A stretch of 64,000 nucleotides of DNA from Elymus sibiricus (taxonomy: Eukaryota; Streptophyta; Magnoliopsida; Poales; Poaceae). Positions 11,943 through 24,014 of the stretch are shown piece by piece. The stretch is taken from the NCBI GenBank assembly GCA_039707655.1, contig CM077667.1, positions 154,174,642 through 154,238,641 on the forward strand, in the 5' to 3' direction. The notes below the pieces were generated by a model. That model was not told the DNA's origin. It ran no database searches and worked only from the letters and a program-made list of their open reading frames with translations. The position numbers and the translations under genes are program-made. The first letter of the stretch is position 1. Each line of letters begins with the position of its first letter.

Positions 11943-12279
11943 AAAATAGGAGGTACGTGATACGGTAAGTAAATGGACTCTGAAAAATCCGCAAAAATAT
12001 TTTTTGTCAGTTTTGGAATATTAGAAAATTTTGGAAATAAAGAAATAAACTGGAAGGTGATCGAGGTGAGCACGATACACCAAGGCACGCCAGGCACCCC
12101 TGGGCGCGCCCTGGTGGGTTGTGCCCACCTCGGACACCTCCCCGACTCCGTTTTCCTTCCATATGCTTGTTTTCCAAGAATAAAAATTCTCTATTTATAC
12201 ACCCGACTGTTTTCACAACCGCATCGCAGAAAAATCATATGTTCTTGTTTCGTGCTGTTTTCTTGGTAGATCTGAAAAT

Positions 12280-12699
12280 ATGTCGTCTCAAGATTCGGAG
12301 GGGGATCGCTATGTTGCAGACCCAAAAATCTTTAGGGAAATCTACCCCTATCTGTGGACCTCGGATGAGGAGGAAGATGTGGTCATGGAGGAAACAAAGG
12401 ATGATAGCTCTGAGGAAGAGGATGATCCATTGCCTCAGCCCAGAGATATGCATGTGGAATTCAAGAAGTCAAGTCTCCCTAGAAGCTACAAACCCGAGGT
12501 CCAATTTATCCCATATCGTTTTCTGCAGTAAAGCAAGGTTGCACTATGCAAAAAGAATTTAAAGCTCGAGTTGGAGAATGATGATCTAAGGGAGGAAAAT
12601 TTTATGCTTAAATATAAGTTGAAGAAGAAGGCTACAACATCACCACCACCTACTTCATCTCCACCACCTTCTTCATCACCACCACCAAAGGAGACTTGA
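12280..12699 (+). pseudogene. Extra ORF of element A after pol: acidic, coiled-coil-like, proline-rich tail
   Basis: The ATG at 12280 opens a frame starting MSSQDSEGDRYVADPK. A very acidic stretch (DEEEDVVMEE, then DSSEEEDD) follows. The frame stops at 12529-12531, and the same frame continues as a short charged helix (LELENDDLREENFMLKYKLK) and then a Pro/Ser tail. This is where Athila elements may carry an envelope-like gene, but no signal peptide or membrane segment is visible. Function unknown. It shares only the tail style with the corresponding ORF in element E (45802-46326). Confidence 0.55.
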
Positions 12700-12734
12700 G
12701 CACACGGGTATGGGCACTCCCCCTGGCTTGAGCC

Positions 12735-12752
12735 AAGCTTGGGGGAGGTGCC
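12735..12752 (+). other. Internal purine-tract copy of element A
   Basis: AAGCTTGGGGGAGGTGCC repeats the purine tract found next to the 3' LTR (24710-24723). About 1.5 kb separates the two once element B is excluded. Element E has the same arrangement, so this is a family feature. It could prime a second plus-strand start. Confidence 0.55.
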
Positions 12753-13540
12753 CTGGTATCGTATCACCATCACTTTTATTCACCTTTACCTATTTTAGTT
12801 CAATCTTTAGTTTCCCTTTGTTTTAGTGGAATAAAAGTTTAGTATGATCTATTATCTATGTAATCGAGTGAGAGCTATATAATAAAGTCTAGTTTGAGTT
12901 TTTGCCTCTCTACTTTCTTGTTGCAATCAAAATAAAAGGGAAGAAAAATAAATGAAAAGAATCATTTGCTAATCTTATGATGAGTAATGACATCACATAA
13001 GGAAAATTATAAGTAGTAAAATTTATTGGAGATTGACAAACATAGCATTGGTCAATGATGCAATTCATGAAAGAATTAATAAGGGAAGAGAAGATTCACA
13101 TGCAAATACACTATCTTGGACATCTTTTATGATTGTGATCCCCCATTAAATATTATATGTCAATATTGTTGACGTTGGACAAGGAAGACAACGTAATGAT
13201 TTATGTTGGTTCATATCTACATAGAAGTTCTATTGTCATAGATCCTTCAACATCTGATGCTTGCCCAATATCTTTGCTAGCCAAAAAAATCCGCACTAAG
13301 TAGAGATACTACTTGTGCATCCAAAAACCCAAAACCAAACTCATTCTTTGAGAGTCCACCATACCTACCTATGGATCGAGTAAGATCCTTCAAGTAAGTT
13401 GTCATTGGTGCAATAAGGCAATAAAAATTGCATCTAAAAGTGTTTTGATCAATTAGTGTAAGAGAAAATTGAGCGCTATACGACCTTATGATGGCAAAGT
13501 AATAAAAGCAACAGACTGCATAATAAAAGTTGCTATCATA
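12753..13540 (+). other. Non-coding 3' region of element A, part 1
   Basis: AT-rich sequence without a coding frame, matching 46380-47190 in element E. It continues at 24015 after nested element B. No separate feature is seen in it. Confidence 0.7.
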
Positions 13541-13545
13541 GGGGG

Positions 13546-14017
13546 TGAGGGAGTCCGGGATTAAGGGGTCCTCGGACTGCCGACCTATTTCTCATAGGCT
13601 GGGCTCATGGGCCGTTCGCTGAGGATGGGATTGATCGAAGGCCTCGTCGCTATGGAGAAGACCTCAGGAGTTGTGGCGTGTCTTTCAAGGTTGAGATAGT
13701 AGATTAGGCATGTTTTTTCCCTCCGCTGGGCAACCGACTATGTGTAACCCTAATGACCCCCGGTGTCTATATAAACCGGGAGGGTTTTAGATTGTGGCAC
13801 ACAGAAACTCATCTAGGGTTTTAGCTAGTCGATCTCGAGGTAGATCAACTCTGTAACCTTCATACCATCAATATAATCAAGCAGGACGTAGGGTTTTACC
13901 TCCATAGGAGGGCCCGAACCTGGGTAAACATCGTCTCCTTCGTCCCTTTGTTACCATCATTCCTAGACTCACAGCTCGGGACCCCCTACCCAAGATCCGC
14001 CGGTTTTGACACCGACA
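13546..14017 (+). repeat. 5' LTR of element B
   Basis: 472 bases, TGAGGGAG to CACCGACA. The TATA box TATATAAA is at 13768-13775. The R/U5 part includes the conserved caagcaggacgtagggtttt stretch. Confidence 0.93.
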
Positions 14018-14036
14018 TTGGTGCTTTCATTGAGAG
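14018..14036 (+). other. Putative primer binding site of element B
   Basis: TTGGTGCTTTCATTGAGAG follows the LTR directly, where a primer site is expected. I could not match it confidently to a particular tRNA. Confidence 0.5.
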
Positions 14037-14062
14037 TTCCGCTGTGATCACCAAAGGAATCG

Positions 14063-15208
14063 ATGGTTCACCTTGTCATAAGCAACGAGATCTGTAACCA
14101 GGAGGTCCCCATCTCAGGTCAGATCTTCATTGGCGGTGACGTTTTGTCGCACGCCGACCCGACTGACCATCTTGGCCAGATCGGAAGCTTCTTCCCCGAT
14201 CAACAAATCAGATTCGGAACCTTAGAGTTCGTCGCCGATTCACGGGGAGAGCTTGTTTGGCTGGAGCCCTCAGATCTTATGGAGGAGCCTGCAGATCCCG
14301 ACGCCTCGACGCCGGGAGCGCCGGGCCCCACCTCTGGGACGGCCTTTACCCCCGGGCTGTCTAGAACGCCCAACCCAGTCGTTGTGCCCGGACCCCCCGT
14401 GGCCGAACGTAGCCTGGACTCGCTGTCAAGCGACTCCGGATCCACAACGCCGCGGATTAACCCTGCGCGCTTCGGCAACACGCGCCCCACCAACGCCTCA
14501 TCCTTAAACGAGCTATTCGATCGGATTCAAACCATGGGCATGACCGACGGTCAGACGCCGGTCTATGACCGGATCGGGCTTAAACCCGACGATAGGGAGA
14601 TTCGCACCCCCTCGATCACTCACCTGGTCGCCACCGTTGAGTGTCTGGCTGGAGGTTTATCCCCCCAACCACCGGAATTAAGGACGGTCTATATCCCTCT
14701 TTCCGATCATCAGGACCCCGTCTGCAACCCGGATTCTGGAGTTCGTTCCGGAAATAGTTCGGGATCGACCCCCGATCTAGCACTCAACTTTAACCCCATG
14801 ATTCCGGACTCACATCGTGGCGCGGAAATAAAATTTTCCCCACCCACCACCCAAGCCGAGCATTCAAGCACCTGAGGAGAGTACACGTCTTCGGACTTAC
14901 GGGGTGTCAAACAATTACCAGAAGAGTCGGTTCATCATTTTTGGGCCAGACTCCTCCTCATCAAAGATAGAGTACCAGGCACTAGTGACCAGGAGATAAT
15001 GGCAACCTTCAGTCGCAATTGTCACGATGAAGGGATCCTCAATGCCCTATCCCATCGACACATCCATGGCTTCACCGAGCTACGGACCTGGTACAAAAAT
15101 ATTGTGCCATGGAGAGCACCTGGCAGGGCGAACGATTACTTTCAGAACCAGACTTTACCAAACACCCTAGAGGAGATCGGAAAAAGCGTATACCTCCAAA
15201 GCGGCTAG
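14063..15208 (+). pseudogene. gag: gag of element B, with internal stop
   Basis: The ATG at 14063 starts MVHLVISNEICNQE. The first 270 residues are acidic, Pro/Ser-rich and of low complexity. A TGA at 14873-14875 interrupts the frame. The same frame continues through a gag-like helical region (HHFWARLLLIKDRVPG, then a short basic segment) to a TAG at about 15206. The zinc-knuckle region is on the following frame (CPIHSVLLNTSPTHSLRACW near 15289-15350) and is atypical. Gag would form the element's particle. Confidence 0.75.
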
Positions 15209-16060
15209 CCGAACACGAGCCCGCCGAAAAGAGAAATAGAACTCCCACGGGGGCCAGAACTGTCCTTGACAGAATATTGGACAAGCCATGCCCTATACAT
15301 TCTGTATTGCTGAACACAAGTCCGACTCACAGCCTTAGAGCTTGCTGGGTCGTCAGGCAGGTCGCAAAAAGCAGAGAGGCCATCCTCGAGGCACTGCCGC
15401 CGAACAGGCGCTCCATAGCGTCGCCAAAATACAATGCTGAAGTCCTGACGATCTACGAAACGTTCCCCTCCAGGAACAGGAGGAAAATAGCTCTTAGAGA
15501 ACTCGAACAGGTCTACCATGTGGCGGCAACAAGTTCATGGGCAGACATACCAATCACCTTTGGAGACACTGACCGACAAACCATCCGTCCTGGTCAAACA
15601 CCGGCCGCACTGGTCCTAAACCCCATCATCGATGGTTCCAGGCTACAGAAGGTGCTAATGGATGGCGGCAGTGGTTTAAACCTCATCTACGAAGACACCT
15701 TGGAAAAAATGCAGTTCGACCGATCTCGCATCGAGCACATCAACACAACCTTCCGGGGGATCATCCCTTGGAAAGAGGCGCGTTGTTCAGGACGTATCAC
15801 CCTGGACGGAGTGTTCGGCACACTCGAAAACTACCGATCTGAAGAACTTCTCTTCCAAATCATACCCTTCCCCAGTGGCTACCACGCCCTGTTGGGGCGT
15901 GACGCCTTCACAAAATTCCAGGCTATACCCCATTACGGGTATATGAAGCTTAAGATGCCAGGCCCAAACGGGGTAATCACAGTCGCCAGTGATCCGAATA
16001 TAGCCCTTCGAGCTGAGAACAAAATAGCAGCGCTCGCCCTCGAGGCACTAGCTGAGACCT
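15209..16060 (+). pseudogene. pol: Gag end and protease of element B
   Basis: An open frame from about 15109 to 16488 carries the end of gag, then the protease with VLMDGGSGLNLIYED (catalytic Asp at about 15660; DGG is common in this lineage) and YHALLGRDAFTKFQAIPHY as the second half. Its junction with the gag frame is shifted, so the polyprotein could not be made as it stands. The protease domain itself is uninterrupted. Confidence 0.75.
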
Positions 16061-17627
16061 TTGCTGCAGAAGAATTGACCGCACTCCGGTCAATAGTGGA
16101 CAAGTACGATGTGATCTTTAGCAAAAGGCCCAAACCCATGTCCTTTAAACCTGCAAAAGAAATTGTTAAATTTCAGGTACACCCAATGGACCCTAATAAG
16201 ACAGCGTCCATCGGAGATCAGCTGGACCCCATGGTGGACGAGGCACTGCGAGCTTTCTTACGAGAAAACTGCGACATCTTCGCCTGGCATCCTTCCGATA
16301 TGCCAGGAATCCCACGGCGGCTGGCAGAACATAGCCTGAATATAATCCTAGGCTCCAAACCCGTCAAACAGACTCTACGCCGCTTTTCCGAGCCTAAACG
16401 ACAAGCTATGGGTGAAGAACTAGCCAAATTGCTAGAGGCCGGATTCATACGGGAGATCAACACCCCGAATGGTTGGCAAACCTGGTAATGGTACCAAAGA
16501 AAGACAAATCCTGGCGGCTGTGTGTCGACTTCAAAGACCTTAACAAGGCCTGCCCTAAGGACCCTTTCCCCTACCACGCGTAGATCGGATTATTGACGCC
16601 ACAGCCGGGCATGACTCACTGTGCTTCCTCGACGCTTACTCCGGATACCATCAGATCAAAATGAAGGAATCCGATCAAGCTGCAACCGCATTCATCACCC
16701 CCCTACGGGCCATTCTGCTTCAACAAAATGCCTTTCGGGCTAAAAAATGCTGGGGCTACATACCATCGCATGATCCAGACTTGTCTCGAAAAACAGGTCG
16801 GTAAAACAGTCGAGGCATACGTGGATGACGTGGTCATTAAAACCAAACACGTCAGCCAGTTGATCGATGACCTAAGGCAAACCTTTGCTAGCTTACGCGA
16901 GTATGATATACGACTCAATCCGGAGAAATGTGTCTTCGGAGTTCCCGCTGGCAAACTGCTTAGATTCATTGTTTCCCATAGAGGAATAGAAGCGAATCCG
17001 GCTAAGATCCGCGCCCTATCGGAACTTGCAATTCCCACAGAGCTAAAGCAAGTACAAAAGTTGGCGGGTTGTGTGGCGGCATTAAGCCGCTTTATTTCCC
17101 GTCTTGGTGAAAAGGCTCTACCGCTCTACAGGCTGCTGAAACAGACCAACAATTTCGAATGGACCGATGAAGCAGCTGCTGCGTTAGAGGAAATTAAAAC
17201 ACTGCTGGCAAGCAACCCCATACTCACAGCACCAGGGGCCGGTAAACCAATGTTATTGTACATATCGGCCACCAACCAAGTGGTTAGCGCAGTGCTCGTC
17301 GTCGAACGAGAGGAGGAGGGTCACAAATTCCGGATACAGAAGCCGGTCTACTATGTGTCAGAAGTGCTAACGCAATGCAAGTCCACATACTCGCATTACC
17401 AGAAGATAGCCTATACAGTATTTATGGCATCACGGAAACTAAGACACTACTTTCAAGAGTGTTCGGTCACGGTGGCATCTGAAGTACCCCTGAACAACAT
17501 AATCAATAACAGGGACGCCACCGGCTGCATAGCCAAATGGGCCATTGAAATCCTTCCTTTCGAAATCGCCTATAAGCCACGACGAGCTATTAAATCTCAT
17601 GTGTTGGCAGATTTCCTCGCTGAATAG
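16061..17627 (+). pseudogene. pol: Reverse transcriptase and first RNase H of element B, broken
   Basis: The RT fingers are in the frame ending at 16488 (EELAKLLEAGFIREINTPNG). The frame is lost there and again near 16580 and 16700. The palm resumes at 16728 with MPFGLKNAGATYHRM, AYVDDVVIKTKHV (catalytic DD) and LNPEKCVFGVPAGKLL. The connection and first RNase H follow (LLYISATNQVVSAVLVVERE, YYVSEVLTQCKSTYSHYQK). The frame ends at a TAG at 17625-17627, where relatives have Trp. Confidence 0.83.
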
Positions 17628-18060
17628 ACGGAGGCCAAGCTCCCCAGGGAATATAGTACATACTCCCATTGGACGACGTACTTCGACGGATCCAAAACAC
17701 TGGCCGGACTGGGGGCTGGAGTTATTCTCACATCTCCCACAGGCGACAACGTCCGATACGTGTTGCAAATCATGTATGCCGATTCCAACAATGCAGCCGA
17801 GTATGAAGCACTTTTACACGGTCTTCGGATGGCAGCTTCTATGGGTATACAACGGCTGGAGGTACGGGGAGACTCCAACTTGGCCATTTCTCAAATCAAC
17901 GGCGAATTTGACACAAAAACCCGAAGATGGCAGCATATAGAAACGCCGTCCTTAAAATATCCGCACGGTTCGAGGGGCTGGAATTCCATCATGTCACAAG
18001 AGACAACAACCAGGCCGCTGACTTACTGGCCCGCATGGGGGCCAAACGCGACCCTGTCCC
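17628..18060 (+). pseudogene. pol: Second RNase H of element B, frameshifted
   Basis: The pattern YFDGSKTLAGLGAGVIL, NNAAEYEALLHGLRMA and VRGDSNLAISQINGEF lies in a frame around 17660-17940. The end (HHVTRDNNQAADLLARMGAK) is in the next frame, which opens at 17927. Asp, Glu and Asp active-site residues are present. A second RNase H after the first is a Tat-lineage hallmark. Confidence 0.8.
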
Positions 18061-19480
18061 AAAAAACACTTTCCTTGAATGGCTCTTCAAGCCATCGGTG
18101 GTTTGGCAGGACGACAATATGGGCGCCGGATCCATCAGCGCGGAAGAGGTTGTTCCCCCTATAAATGAACCAGACGACCAAATCATCGGCGGCTCCGTAA
18201 TGGACGAAATGCCTTCGGCTCATGAGGTCATGGCAGTAATTGCACCATGGACCGAGCCCTTCCTCGCTTACCTTCTTCGCCAAGAACTCCCCGACGATCA
18301 GACAGAAGCGAGACGCATAATTCGGCGATCCAAGGCTTATAAAGTTCATGAGGGTGAGTTATACAATAAAAGCACCACCGGAGTACTCCAGCGGTGCATA
18401 TCTGAGGAAGAAGGAAGGCAGCTCTTGGCCGAAATCCACGCAGGAATGGGCGGCCATCACGCCGCGGCAAGGGCCCTAGTAAGCAAAGCCTTTCGGGCTG
18501 GTTTCTTCTGGCCCACCGCTCGAGTGGACGCCCAGTCACTCGTCCAGCATTGCGTGGGATGTCAACTCTTTGCAAACCAAAGTCACATGCCCCCAACAGC
18601 TCTTCAGACTATTACGATTACCTGGCCTTTTGCGGTCTGGGGACTGGATATGGTCGGACCACTTAAAGGGGGGACCAAGAAGAATAAATATCTACTAGTC
18701 ATGGTGGACAAGTTCACCAAATGGATCGAAGCAAAACCTGTCAAATCGGCCAAGTCCGGACCAGTAATCGAATTCATATCCGGCGTGGTACACCATTACG
18801 GCGTCCCGCACAGTATAATAACGGACAATGGATCCAACTTCACCGCCCAGGAGGTAAAGGACTGGTGCGCAAAAATGGGCATTAAGCTCGCTTACGCATC
18901 GGTGTATCACCCGCAGACCAATGGGCAAGTCGAACGGGCCAACGGCCTCATCATGAGTGGTATTAAACCACGTCTTGTCCGATCTCTTCATGAGTCCGAC
19001 TGCCATTGGGTAGAGGAGCTTGACTCCGTTCTGTGGGTCCTGCGTATCACCCCGAATCGTTCAACGGGATACACACCGTTTTTCATGGTCTACGGGGCAA
19101 AAGCAGTCCTTCCTTGTGATATTATTCACGATGCGCCAAGGGTGTGCGTGTACGAAGAAAGGGAGGCCGAGTTAGATCGGCAGGCCGACTTGGATGCCTT
19201 AGAAGGAGAGCGCGACATAGCTCGGGCTCGCTCTACTTTTTACCAACAGCAGGCCCGACGTTACCAAATCAGGGAGGTCAGGGCAAAAGCGTACAATGTG
19301 GGTGAACTCGTCTTACGGCTCCCTGAGAAGCAAAATTATAAGCTCAATCCCAAATGGGAGGGCCCCTTCATAATCGACGAAGAACTCGCGGGAGGGGCTT
19401 ATCGTCTTCGAAACCCACCAGATAACCACCTCGAACCACACCCATGGAACGCAGCTCGTCTTCGGCGTTTTTACGGCTAG
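18061..19480 (+). pseudogene. pol: Integrase of element B, domain intact but detached from pol
   Basis: The frame is open from 17927 to the stop at 19480. It has the zinc-binding GGHHAAARAL with HCVGCQ, and the catalytic set in VWGLDMVGP, ITDNGSNF and NGQVERANG (Asp, Asp, Glu all present). The C-terminal domain has YKLNPKWEGPFIIDEE and ends in a basic tail (HPWNAARLRRFYG). The domain has no lesion, but frame breaks upstream mean it would not be expressed with the rest of Pol. Confidence 0.88.
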
Positions 19481-20350
19481 ACCGGTGTTGTCATACTTTT
19501 TACCCTCCTTTTTCTTTTCTTTCTTTTTCATTTTTCTTCCCTTCCACCTTGATGTTTGGCAGGTTCGGATTTTTCCTCTCCCCAAGTCTATGTTCGGCTA
19601 AAACCGAGCTTGTGTTAAGTCTTTCGGCATACATCCTCAAATGTTAGACCCGAATAAAACACCTGGGGGCTTCTTCCCGAAGCCGATGATTATATATTTT
19701 AAGCATCTATTCACATTCCCTGTGTATGCATGTTTCCCTTGTCGATTTTCAAGCCATTATATGCATCAATTCGAACTAAGATTTTTGCCAAGCTGGGTTG
19801 CCTCGCTCCTGTGTTTACCCTCTACGTTCCCGATTGTTTAGCTAGAGGATAAAGGGAGCACCTCTGCGATTGCTACGACCGGGTTATCCGGATACGTACC
19901 TCAGACGGGTGAAGCCAAAAGCTAGCTATTCTTAGTAGAAAATTGGTCGGCTACGACGGAAGCAACAAATATAATTATGGTTGTTATTACCATTACTCGG
20001 GCTTCTTTTCTCAAAAAGGCCATTAGTCGCATACTTGCAGTAAACGGCCTTGCTATCTACGATTTACGTAACAACCTAAAGGAAGGAACCGATAGAGGTA
20101 CTATTTTCTTTGGAAGATGTTTCTTACGCTAAGCAGTAATATAACATATCTCCCTGTGCATCTTCCATCTGTTCGTACCAAATGGCCGGATTGCCTGGTT
20201 CCTCCAAAGAAATTCCCTCTTATCAAGGGATATTTTATATGGAACACTCCCAAGCTCTTAGCACGGGAGGTCGAAGCCGATGGCTGGTTAAGACAAAGTT
20301 TACAACACAGACGGAGCAATTTTTTGATTTAAAAGTACATAGTTACATAA
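19481..20350. other. Non-coding gap between integrase and antisense gene of element B
   Basis: No coding frame with a recognisable domain on either strand. The sense pol transcript and the antisense gene converge here, so polyadenylation of both would fall in this stretch. Confidence 0.6.
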
Positions 20351-20352
20351 AA

Positions 20353-23195
20353 TCATACATCTGGCTGCCGGTCAAGATTGTCTATTAAGGCATCCAGGGC
20401 GCAATCTTCCTGTGAGAGACGAGCGGCAGGCATCACTTGGTCGTACACCAGGTGAAGTGGCACTTCTTGCCCATCAGGCCCTGCTGGCCCAACCCGAGCC
20501 ATATGCTCGGGGTTAAGACCGGTATAACGGGTCTTGATCATCGCCCACGCCTCTCGTGCTCCCTCCCAGCAGGCCGATGTCTTCCACAGCTCGAACCGAC
20601 TCCGAGCTTCCTTGAACCGATCAGCTAGTTCGGTCATCCCTTCCGGAGGCTTCTTGGCAGGCCATAGCGCTTTTATCATGCTCCTCATAGCCTTCTGAGC
20701 CCGCTCATGCATGGCGGACAGTTCCTTCAAAAGGCTCCCCCGGTAGGAGCCAATCTCTTCTTCAGGCCGCCCGGTTAGGAGACCTATACACGAGACAAGG
20801 CATGTCCATTACACTTCATGTAGGGGAGATACCCTTCGACGTTATAATCACACTTACCAAACATGCCCCTCTGTAATTTTTGGTTCTCTTCTTGGGTCTG
20901 GGCCAATTGAGTCTTTAAATTCACAATTTCTTTGGCCTGCTGCTTGTTTTCCGCTTGGAGGCGCTTCTTCTCCTCCAGGTTTCGTTGCAACGAAAGGCAG
21001 CCGGCCTCATACTGGGACTCGGCGTACCTCTGAGATTCTCGGGATGCATTTAAATCTTTTTGCAATTGCCCTATAGATTCAGCTGCTAAAAAGTACCCTC
21101 GCGTCAGCATGGGATTATATACTAAAGATCAGCAGAATAGATATACTCACCATGCGCCTCCCGGGTAAACTTCTTCACTTGTTCAAGTTCGGCCTTCACG
21201 GTTTCCACCTGTGTGCGGCTCACTTCCAATTCATTGGCCAATTGCTAGTTCTGCTGCCTTGAGGCCTGCATCATCCATACCACAATATGCGGATCCTTAA
21301 CTCAGTTGTCCCGACCAAATTAAGGCTCGGGGGCTACTGGGTTTACATATATGTCTGGATTCTTAAACCAATCACTCACCTTCAGGCTGGATGATATTAG
21401 TTTCATAGATTCCCCGAGCCCAGCTCGGGCCGCTCCGATGTGTGCGTCTGCCGAGCATAGAGCATTTAACTCTTGTTCGGAAAACACCGGGTCGCGCAAG
21501 TTTTCTTGTCGCCGCCGGTGGTTCATCGTGCTCTCTACTTCGGATTTAGTGACTGATAGCACGTCCCCGGAGTCTTCGGGGGCCGGATTGACCACAGGGG
21601 CCTCCGCGGCAGGTTCAACATGAGCAGAAGATCTTGATTCATGAGTGTTGCCAGGTATCCCGGCAATGTCCTCGGCAGAAGATGGTTGTGCTCGCTTCCT
21701 GAGTATTTCGACATATAGATCTTCTGTAAGATCCTATCGATCACAATAACAATAGATTAAGTGACCGAACAAAGGACCTTTTGGTTGAACGAGTGTTCGG
21801 CGCCGTCTCCACGACCGGCTCACATGAAGGACTCCTGTTGGTGCCCGTACCGGGCATTGCTGCTGTAGCCGATGCTCGTTGCAAGGACCGACGACGCTTG
21901 GGGTGGAAACCGGCATATTCGGGTCAACGGAGGACGTTTGTATTTTACGGGAAGAATTTTTCTTCTTGCTTGTAGTGGAGGAAGGAAGTGATCCGGGGTG
22001 ATCGGCTAGGATGGCCACCTTGGATTGATCAAGGCCTTCTTGGTAAAAGACCCCGTATTCGTACTCAATTGACAACTCCGGGTCTTCATGGAATCCTAGA
22101 TCGTCATCACGAGAGTAGTTCTCTGGTTGGGGGGGCGGACAGTTGACTGTCTCGATAAAGCTCCTCCATTCCTGTTTGCGCAGATTGAAAGCTTTGGTTA
22201 AAAAGGGCAAATAAAAAACCCGAACTCATGTCGCAAAGTCGAAAGACTTACCCATTCGATGGGGTTGTAGCTCGAGTAGCCCTCCTTAGCCGGTAGCCGA
22301 ACGAAATCTTCTTTTTCTCCTTTGTACAGGTCGGCAAGTGCGGCTTCCAAGGCCGCTTGGTTGGCAGGCCCCAGCCGTCGGGAGCGAGTGGTGTCACTTG
22401 TCCAGTTGTAACGCCACAAAGGATGTATCCTTTGCTGAAGAGGCTGGACGCATTGGGTGATGGCGGCGGCCATCACGTCGATCATGGTCAGCTTGTGATG
22501 AGCTAGTATCCTTATGTGGGCGGCCAAGCGTTGAACTTCATCTCCGTCCTCTTGGGATGAACTCTTCGGTCGCCAATTGTACCTTTTCTTCAAAGGGGCG
22601 TCGGAGTATTTGGGCAAACCCCTCCGAGCTGGATCGAATAGGGGGGCGTCCTCAATATAGAACCATTCCGAAGACCATTCTTCGGACTCCTTCTTCGTTG
22701 TCCCTATTGGATACACTGTCCCGCTATACGACATACTTCGGCTCCTCCAACTTCCAGAATTGTCTCACCATGAGTTCGGGGGACGAGGCAGAAGTACTTC
22801 CTCCATAATTCAATGTGCGCCTCGCAGCCCAGGAACATTTCGCAAAGGGCAACAAAGCCCGAAATATGTAGAATAGATCCGGGGGTAAGATGATGGAGCT
22901 GGATCCCGTAGAACTCCAGTAATCCCCTCAGGAAAGGATGAATGGGGAACCCGAGGCCCCATAAGAGGAAAGGCACGAAGCATACCCGCTCACCCTTGTT
23001 GGGATTGGGGAAGTTCTCCGCGAAGGCTTCGTTGTCAAAAGAAGTCAAACCGGCGCGGGTAGCCGCCAGATCCGAGGAAGGAAGATACCCTTGGGTCTCG
23101 AGATCACGCAGCCGAAGGAGGGATACAGAGCAACTTGCCCAATCCCCGGGACGAGAGCCGTAAGGACGCGAGGAAGAGCTGGGGGCGCTCGCCAT
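20353..23195 (-). pseudogene. Antisense spliced ORF of element B (putative gypsy-type transposon protein family, PF04195-like)
   Basis: It is read antisense to element B, starting at ATG 23195 just inside the 3' LTR. Exon 1 (to about 22250) starts MASAPSSSSRPYGS and holds a globular domain with FVPFLLWGLGFPIHPFLRG, FCLVPRTHG and EWFYIEDAPLFD, as in the plant family Pfam calls putative gypsy type transposon. One frameshift lies near 22740. Further exons, by GT-AG signals on the minus strand: about 22172-21765, 21724-21375, 21262-21152 (contains a TAG), 21094-20851 and about 20780-20353. Exons 4-5 encode a coiled coil (LQKDLNASRESQRYAESQYE), and the last exon ends ALDALIDNLDRQPDV. Donors and acceptors were read by eye. 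The family's function is unknown. Confidence 0.75.
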
Positions 23196-23275
23196 GTTTT
23201 TGTGGTGATCTCTCGCTTAAAGTTTTTCTAATGGGGAAGAAGAGGAAGATGTGACCCATACCACGATTTGACTTG

Positions 23276-23284
23276 TTTAAATAA
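23276..23284 (-). promoter_or_regulatory. TATA-like box of the antisense gene of element B
   Basis: The minus strand reads TTATTTAAAC here, about 85 bases upstream of the antisense ATG at 23195. It lies between that gene and the 3' LTR, so the gene appears to have its own promoter rather than using the LTR. Confidence 0.45.
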
Positions 23285-23527
23285 GTGGTGTCTCCCTTAC
23301 GGGAGGGGCAGTTTTGTAAAAAAGCTACCGGGCCGCTCGTCTCCCCTCGGCGCACAAAGATCGAGAAGCACTGAAGGTTACTACAGTGGGTCCCGCAAAT
23401 TCTCAACGTTTGAGAATTCTCCGATGACAGGATGGTTGCCGAGCAAGAAGGGATAGAGGGACTCGCCTCGCAAGCCGAAGACTTAAACACGCAAGATTTC
23501 CGGATATACCTCGGCATTGGAGGCTAG

Positions 23528-23539
23528 TCCGGGGGCTAC
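23528..23539 (+). other. Polypurine tract of element B
   Basis: TCCGGGGGCTAC lies directly before the 3' LTR (TGAGGGAG at 23540), the standard position for plus-strand priming. Confidence 0.65.
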
Positions 23540-24009
23540 TGAGGGAGTCCTGGATTAAGGGGTCCTCGGACTGCCGACCTATTTCTCATAGGCTAGGCTC
23601 ATGGGCAGTTCGCTGAGGATGGGATTGATCGAAGGCCTCGTCGCTATGGAGAAGACCTTAGGAGTCGTGGCGTGTCTTTCAAGGTTGAGATAGAAGATTA
23701 GGCATGTTTTTCCCTCCGGTGGGCAAACGACTATGTGTAACCCTAATGACCCCGATGTCTATATAAACCGGGAGGGTTTTAGATTGTGGCACACAGAAAC
23801 TCATCTAGGGTTTTAGCTAGTCGATCTCGAGGTAGATCAACTCTGTAACCTTCATACCATCAATATAATCAAGCAGGACGTAGGGTTTTACCTCCATAGG
23901 AGGGCCCGAACCTGGGTAAACATCGTCTCCTTCGTCCCTTTGTTACCATCGTTCCTAGACTCATAGATCGGGACCCCCTACCCAAGATCCGTCGGTTTTG
24001 ACACCGACA
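23540..24009 (+). repeat. 3' LTR of element B
   Basis: 470 bases, matching 13546-14017 with about 15 differences by eye. It is followed by the GGGGG target duplication. Confidence 0.93.
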
Positions 24010-24014
24010 GGGGG

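Larger units (their letters stand above)
13546..24009 (+). mobile_element. Fatima-like Tat Gypsy retrotransposon B
   Basis: It is flanked by GGGGG at 13541-13545 and 24010-24014. LTRs of about 470 bases begin TGAGGGAGTCC and end ACACCGACA. Sense genes are gag, protease, RT, two RNase H domains and integrase; an antisense spliced gene occupies the last 4 kb. It sits in the 3' non-coding region of element A. By eye the two LTRs differ at about 15 positions, so the insertion is old but recognisable. The name Fatima is from memory of the LTR. Confidence 0.92.
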
